Below the pieces are notes generated by a model, which worked only from the letters and a program-made list of their open reading frames with translations, had not been told where the DNA came from and did not search any database. A DNA stretch of 25,013 nt from Bdellovibrionaceae bacterium UBA2466 (GTDB lineage: Bacteria; Bdellovibrionota; FAC87; UBA2466), in contig DDPO01000122.1 in the NCBI GenBank assembly GCA_002342225.1, positions 2,245 to 27,257 of the forward strand, in the 5' to 3' direction. Of this stretch, positions 22,596-25,013 are shown in pieces. Every line of letters begins with the position of its first letter. The stretch's first letter is position 1. Position numbers and translations under genes: made by a program.

Positions 22596-23693
22596 ATGAA
22601 AGTACCACTTCTCAAAGTCGTGGCCGTTGGTGAATTTGAACCTTGGGCGAAGCAATTCATTGCTTCAATGCAAGAGAACGAGATCATTGAAGTTAAATTC
22701 GAGCCAAATATCGAGGTTTTCTGCGGCACAGTTGTTCCGAGCAATTATCCCACTGTAGTATTCATCGAAAATAATTCCGATAATAGAAAAAATATTTTAA
22801 AAATTTGTAGTTTAGAAAGGCCTATTTATATCCTTTGTCTGGGCAAACAATTCTCTAGGGAGGATTTTCAGTTCGCTCTCGAGCAACGAATCTATTGGTT
22901 ATTTGAAGTAACGAAGGTTGATGAAAAAGATGCTATCGAAAGACTACAGAACCTTTCAAGACTTGTGGAATCTGATGGGCAGTTCCAACAAATTTTGCGA
23001 GCTATGAAATCTATCTTACTGCAGACCGAAGCTGAATTTCCGGAAATTCCCATGGTGGCTGAGTTAAGAAAAGCGGTGAAAAAACTTGAGAGTCATAGCC
23101 TCAAGAATGAACTCAACCATCTTGGGTTTCACAAGATGGGTGAGGTTTCAGAAAATCTATTCCATAAAAATCAGACTCTGGGTGAAGCTTTGGTCACTAT
23201 CAATGAACTGGAGCGGACTGGTGTGATGTGGGTACGAGGTAATCAACCCGAGCAGGAAGGTAAAATCGAATTCCTTCAGGGAAGAATCGTAATGGCATCT
23301 GCTGGGGGATGTGAGGGCACTAAAGCCATTTACAGAATGTTTCTCTGGGACAAAGCCACGCTCCTCTTTTTCAGGAAAGACCCCAGTGAATCGTCTCTTG
23401 TGGAGCATATTGACATCGATATCAATCAACTTTCCAAGATGGGTGAGCTTCACAAATCAAAATTTGAAGGGCTTCGAAATGAACTGCCACCGCCGAATCT
23501 TAAATTAGAAATAAATCCGGAGATGATCGACAAGGAAACAGCTCTTAGCCGGAGTGACTTCTCTGTACTTTCAAGCATTGTCGAATTCGGCACAGTTTCA
23601 ACAGTCGTGGACTTCAACGCTCTTCCAGATGTAGAGATCTATGAATCTCTAATAGCCTTGAGAAAAAGCAATCTCATCCACAAATCCAAATGA
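22596..23693 (+). CDS. PATAN/DUF4388 regulator with receiver-like N-terminus
   Basis: This is a 365-residue protein. The N-terminus (1-125) has the strand-helix rhythm of a response regulator receiver (LKVVAVG, TVVFIENN, PIYILCLGK). It lacks the acidic pocket and has Glu58 where a phospho-Asp would lie, so it is probably a pseudo-receiver. Residues about 190-262 match the PATAN/DUF4388 pattern (TLGEALVTINELERTGVMWV, IEFLQGRIVMASAG, GTKAIYRMFLW). The C-terminal ~80 residues are unrecognised and may be helical. PATAN domains occur in two-component adaptor proteins. A good RBS (AGAAGG) precedes ATG 22596. Its stop overlaps the next gene's start as ATGA. Confidence 0.72.
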   Translation: MKVPLLKVVAVGEFEPWAKQFIASMQENEIIEVKFEPNIEVFCGTVVPSNYPTVVFIENNSDNRKNILKICSLERPIYILCLGKQFSREDFQFALEQRIYWLFEVTKVDEKDAIERLQNLSRLVESDGQFQQILRAMKSILLQTEAEFPEIPMVAELRKAVKKLESHSLKNELNHLGFHKMGEVSENLFHKNQTLGEALVTINELERTGVMWVRGNQPEQEGKIEFLQGRIVMASAGGCEGTKAIYRMFLWDKATLLFFRKDPSESSLVEHIDIDINQLSKMGELHKSKFEGLRNELPPPNLKLEINPEMIDKETALSRSDFSVLSSIVEFGTVSTVVDFNALPDVEIYESLIALRKSNLIHKSK

Positions 23694-24460
23694 AGGCTTT
23701 TTTTGGTAAAGCAGTAAAGAAAGCCCTTGATGCAAGCGGTCTTTCAAAAGAAGATCTAGCCTATAAAGTTCTTCCGCACTTTCTTCTGGAAATTTTTACC
23801 AAATATTTAAGGGTCAACACTGGCGGTGAATCATTTGTCCCCAAAAAGGGGGCTGTTATTTTCGTCGCTAATCATAGTGGTTTTATGGGTTTCGATGCTT
23901 TGATGATTGGGCATCAAATCTACTTAAAATCTAGACGAGTTCCCAGAATTATTGCCCATAAATTATGGTTTTTACGGCCAGAGATTTCAGTGCATGCTAA
24001 AAAGCTAGGACTCATACCCGCTACCATAGAAAATGGATTGAAAATTCTTAAAAAGGGGCAGGGGCTTATTTTGTTTCCAGAAGGTGAGGAGGGTAATTTT
24101 AAGCCAACTAAGTATCGTTATCGTTTACAGAGATTCAGGAGAGGATTTGTTAGGCTCGCTCTTCAAACCGGCGCACCCATTATTCCGGTAGCAGTGATAG
24201 GCGCAGAGGAAACAAACATCACACTCTCACAAATTAGGTGGGCGAAACAGTTACTAGGAATCATTATTCCTGTACCTCTCAATGTTATTCCACTCCCCGC
24301 TCGTTGGCACATTCAATTCATGGAGCCCATCTACTTAGGAAAAGATGAAGCAAAAGCAAATGACATGGAATATGTGACCAAAATTAGTCGTCAGATAAGA
24401 TTAAAATTACAAAAAGAGCTCCACTCCCAGCTTAAGAAGCGGGATAGGGTTTTTCTCTAG
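23690..24460 (+). CDS. Lysophospholipid/glycerolipid acyltransferase (MGAT-like LPLAT)
   Basis: This 256-residue protein carries the acyltransferase motif NHSGFMGFD (His62, Asp69). Its six-residue spacing between His and Asp is that of the MGAT-like branch rather than the PlsC HX4D form. FPEGEEGN (129-136), RFRRGFVRLALQTGAPIIPV and the VIGAEE motif follow. It probably transfers an acyl group to a glycerol- or sterol-like acceptor at the membrane; the acceptor is unknown. It overlaps the PATAN gene by four bases, so translation is likely coupled. Confidence 0.85.
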   Translation: MKAFFGKAVKKALDASGLSKEDLAYKVLPHFLLEIFTKYLRVNTGGESFVPKKGAVIFVANHSGFMGFDALMIGHQIYLKSRRVPRIIAHKLWFLRPEISVHAKKLGLIPATIENGLKILKKGQGLILFPEGEEGNFKPTKYRYRLQRFRRGFVRLALQTGAPIIPVAVIGAEETNITLSQIRWAKQLLGIIIPVPLNVIPLPARWHIQFMEPIYLGKDEAKANDMEYVTKISRQIRLKLQKELHSQLKKRDRVFL

Positions 24461-24511
24461 GCTCCCTGAAACACGTTGGCTGCTACCCTCGGTTTAACTT
24501 CTGATTAATTC

Positions 24512-24532
24512 TGATGTGTTAAATACACATCA
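24512..24532. promoter_or_regulatory. Perfect palindrome overlapping the comM start codon
   Basis: TGATGTGT, TAAAT, ACACATCA: a perfect inverted repeat with 8-bp arms and a 5-base centre. Its last base is the A of the comM ATG. It occupies the place where a Shine-Dalgarno sequence would be, and none is visible. It could be an operator or a start-sequestering RNA hairpin. Confidence 0.5.
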
Positions 24533-25013
24533 TGCTAACAAAAACTTTTAGTGCTACCCTCGATGGTGTTCAAGGCTCGATTGTAAAAATTGAATCTACC
24601 TTGTTAAGTTCTTTACCTCAAATTATTGTAACGGGCTTACCTGGGGAAGTGATTAAGGAAAGCCGAGAACGTGTTCGTGCTTGCCTAGTTAATTCTGGAT
24701 TTGACCTTCCAAATGGTAAGGTTGTTCTTCACTTGTCTCCTGCAGAGATCAAAAAGCAGGGCAGTCATTATGACTTGGGTATTGCCGTATCAGTGCTAGC
24801 TGCGGAGTCTAAGATAGATTCGAGAAATCTCCATCATTACGGGTTTCTTGGGGAGCTCGCCCTTGATGGTACTTTGTGTGCTGTGCGAGGTATGCTTCCA
24901 CTCATCGATGCATTAAATAAAAGTCCAGCTATTCAAAAAATTATCATTCCCAAAGGCAATGAATTTGAAGGATCTCTTTTGGGGAGTGAAAAGATTTTGG
25001 TGGCTAAAAACCT
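24532..25013 (+). CDS. comM: ComM/YifB-type AAA+ helicase-like protein (3' end cut by window)
   Basis: The frame begins at ATG 24532 and runs off the window after 160 codons, with no stop. The N-terminus reads MLTKTFSATLDGVQGSIVKI, then QIIVTGLPGEVIKESRERVR and VVLHLSPAEIKKQGSHYDLG, matching the start of the ComM/YifB (Mg-chelatase-like) family. It is the Lon-like N-terminal domain; the AAA+ core is beyond the window. ComM promotes branch migration during natural transformation in some bacteria; YifB is a paralogue of unclear role. The family's usual start matches this ATG exactly, despite the missing ribosome-binding site. Confidence 0.9.
   Translation, partial: MLTKTFSATLDGVQGSIVKIESTLLSSLPQIIVTGLPGEVIKESRERVRACLVNSGFDLPNGKVVLHLSPAEIKKQGSHYDLGIAVSVLAAESKIDSRNLHHYGFLGELALDGTLCAVRGMLPLIDALNKSPAIQKIIIPKGNEFEGSLLGSEKILVAKN

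Noticed and set aside
24481..24562. Eleven-base direct repeat TGCTACCCTCG before and just inside comM
   Set aside because: Only two copies about 71 bases apart, one in coding sequence that matches the family; no sign of a repeat element.

Overview
The window reads as a chromosomal segment of a Gram-negative bacterium with an LPS-type outer membrane. My best guess is a member of Bdellovibrionota or a close deltaproteobacterial-type lineage. This is inference from gene content: a Ser/Thr kinase with PEGA repeats, a DUF1844 protein, a PATAN/DUF4388 protein, the DapL route to diaminopimelate, and an LptM-like lipoprotein in front of dapF. The DNA looks moderately AT-leaning and homogeneous. I see no rRNA, tRNA, CRISPR array, insertion sequence or phage gene. 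Coding density is very high. The longest gap without a gene is about 185 bases (10735-10919), so no stretch over 300 bases lacks a gene.

Layout. 1-2233: the 3' part of a membrane-anchored Ser/Thr protein kinase, facing a small membrane protein. 2312-6149: a tight operon lptM-dapF-dapA-dapB-dapL, which covers every step from aspartate semialdehyde to meso-diaminopimelate. 6152-8104 (minus): acetyl-CoA synthetase. 8178-10446: a receiver/histidine-kinase hybrid facing a family-4-type glycosyltransferase. 10498-12158: three unrecognised or DUF genes (small two-helix membrane protein, Ala/Pro-rich membrane protein, DUF1844 protein). 12155-14619 (minus): exported beta-rich protein, 3-keto-5-aminohexanoate cleavage enzyme, DTW-domain protein. 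14711-17788: typA and nagZ. 17793-20282 (minus): a GT2-PilZ gene pair and a deoxynucleoside kinase. 20417-22508: leucine-type amino acid dehydrogenase overlapping 3,5-diaminohexanoate dehydrogenase. 22596-24460: a PATAN regulator overlapping an acyltransferase. 24532-25013: the 5' end of comM.

How the genes fit together. Lysine/diaminopimelate metabolism appears twice. The dap operon makes meso-DAP for peptidoglycan and lysine. Kdd (21447-22508) and Kce (13100-13918) are two consecutive enzymes of the 3,5-diaminohexanoate route of lysine breakdown, with acs and the amino acid dehydrogenase as plausible metabolic neighbours. NagZ adds peptidoglycan recycling. Several signalling proteins (kinase, receiver hybrid, PilZ, PATAN) are scattered among the metabolic genes.

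Convergent gene pairs are packed with 2-26 bases of spacing or overlap. Two of the putative terminators lie inside neighbouring coding sequence. I found no clear, large, undescribed system. The best candidates for a closer look are the 10.5-12.2 kb cluster with an orphan minus-strand terminator beside it, the ldh-kdd pair, and the PATAN-acyltransferase pair.
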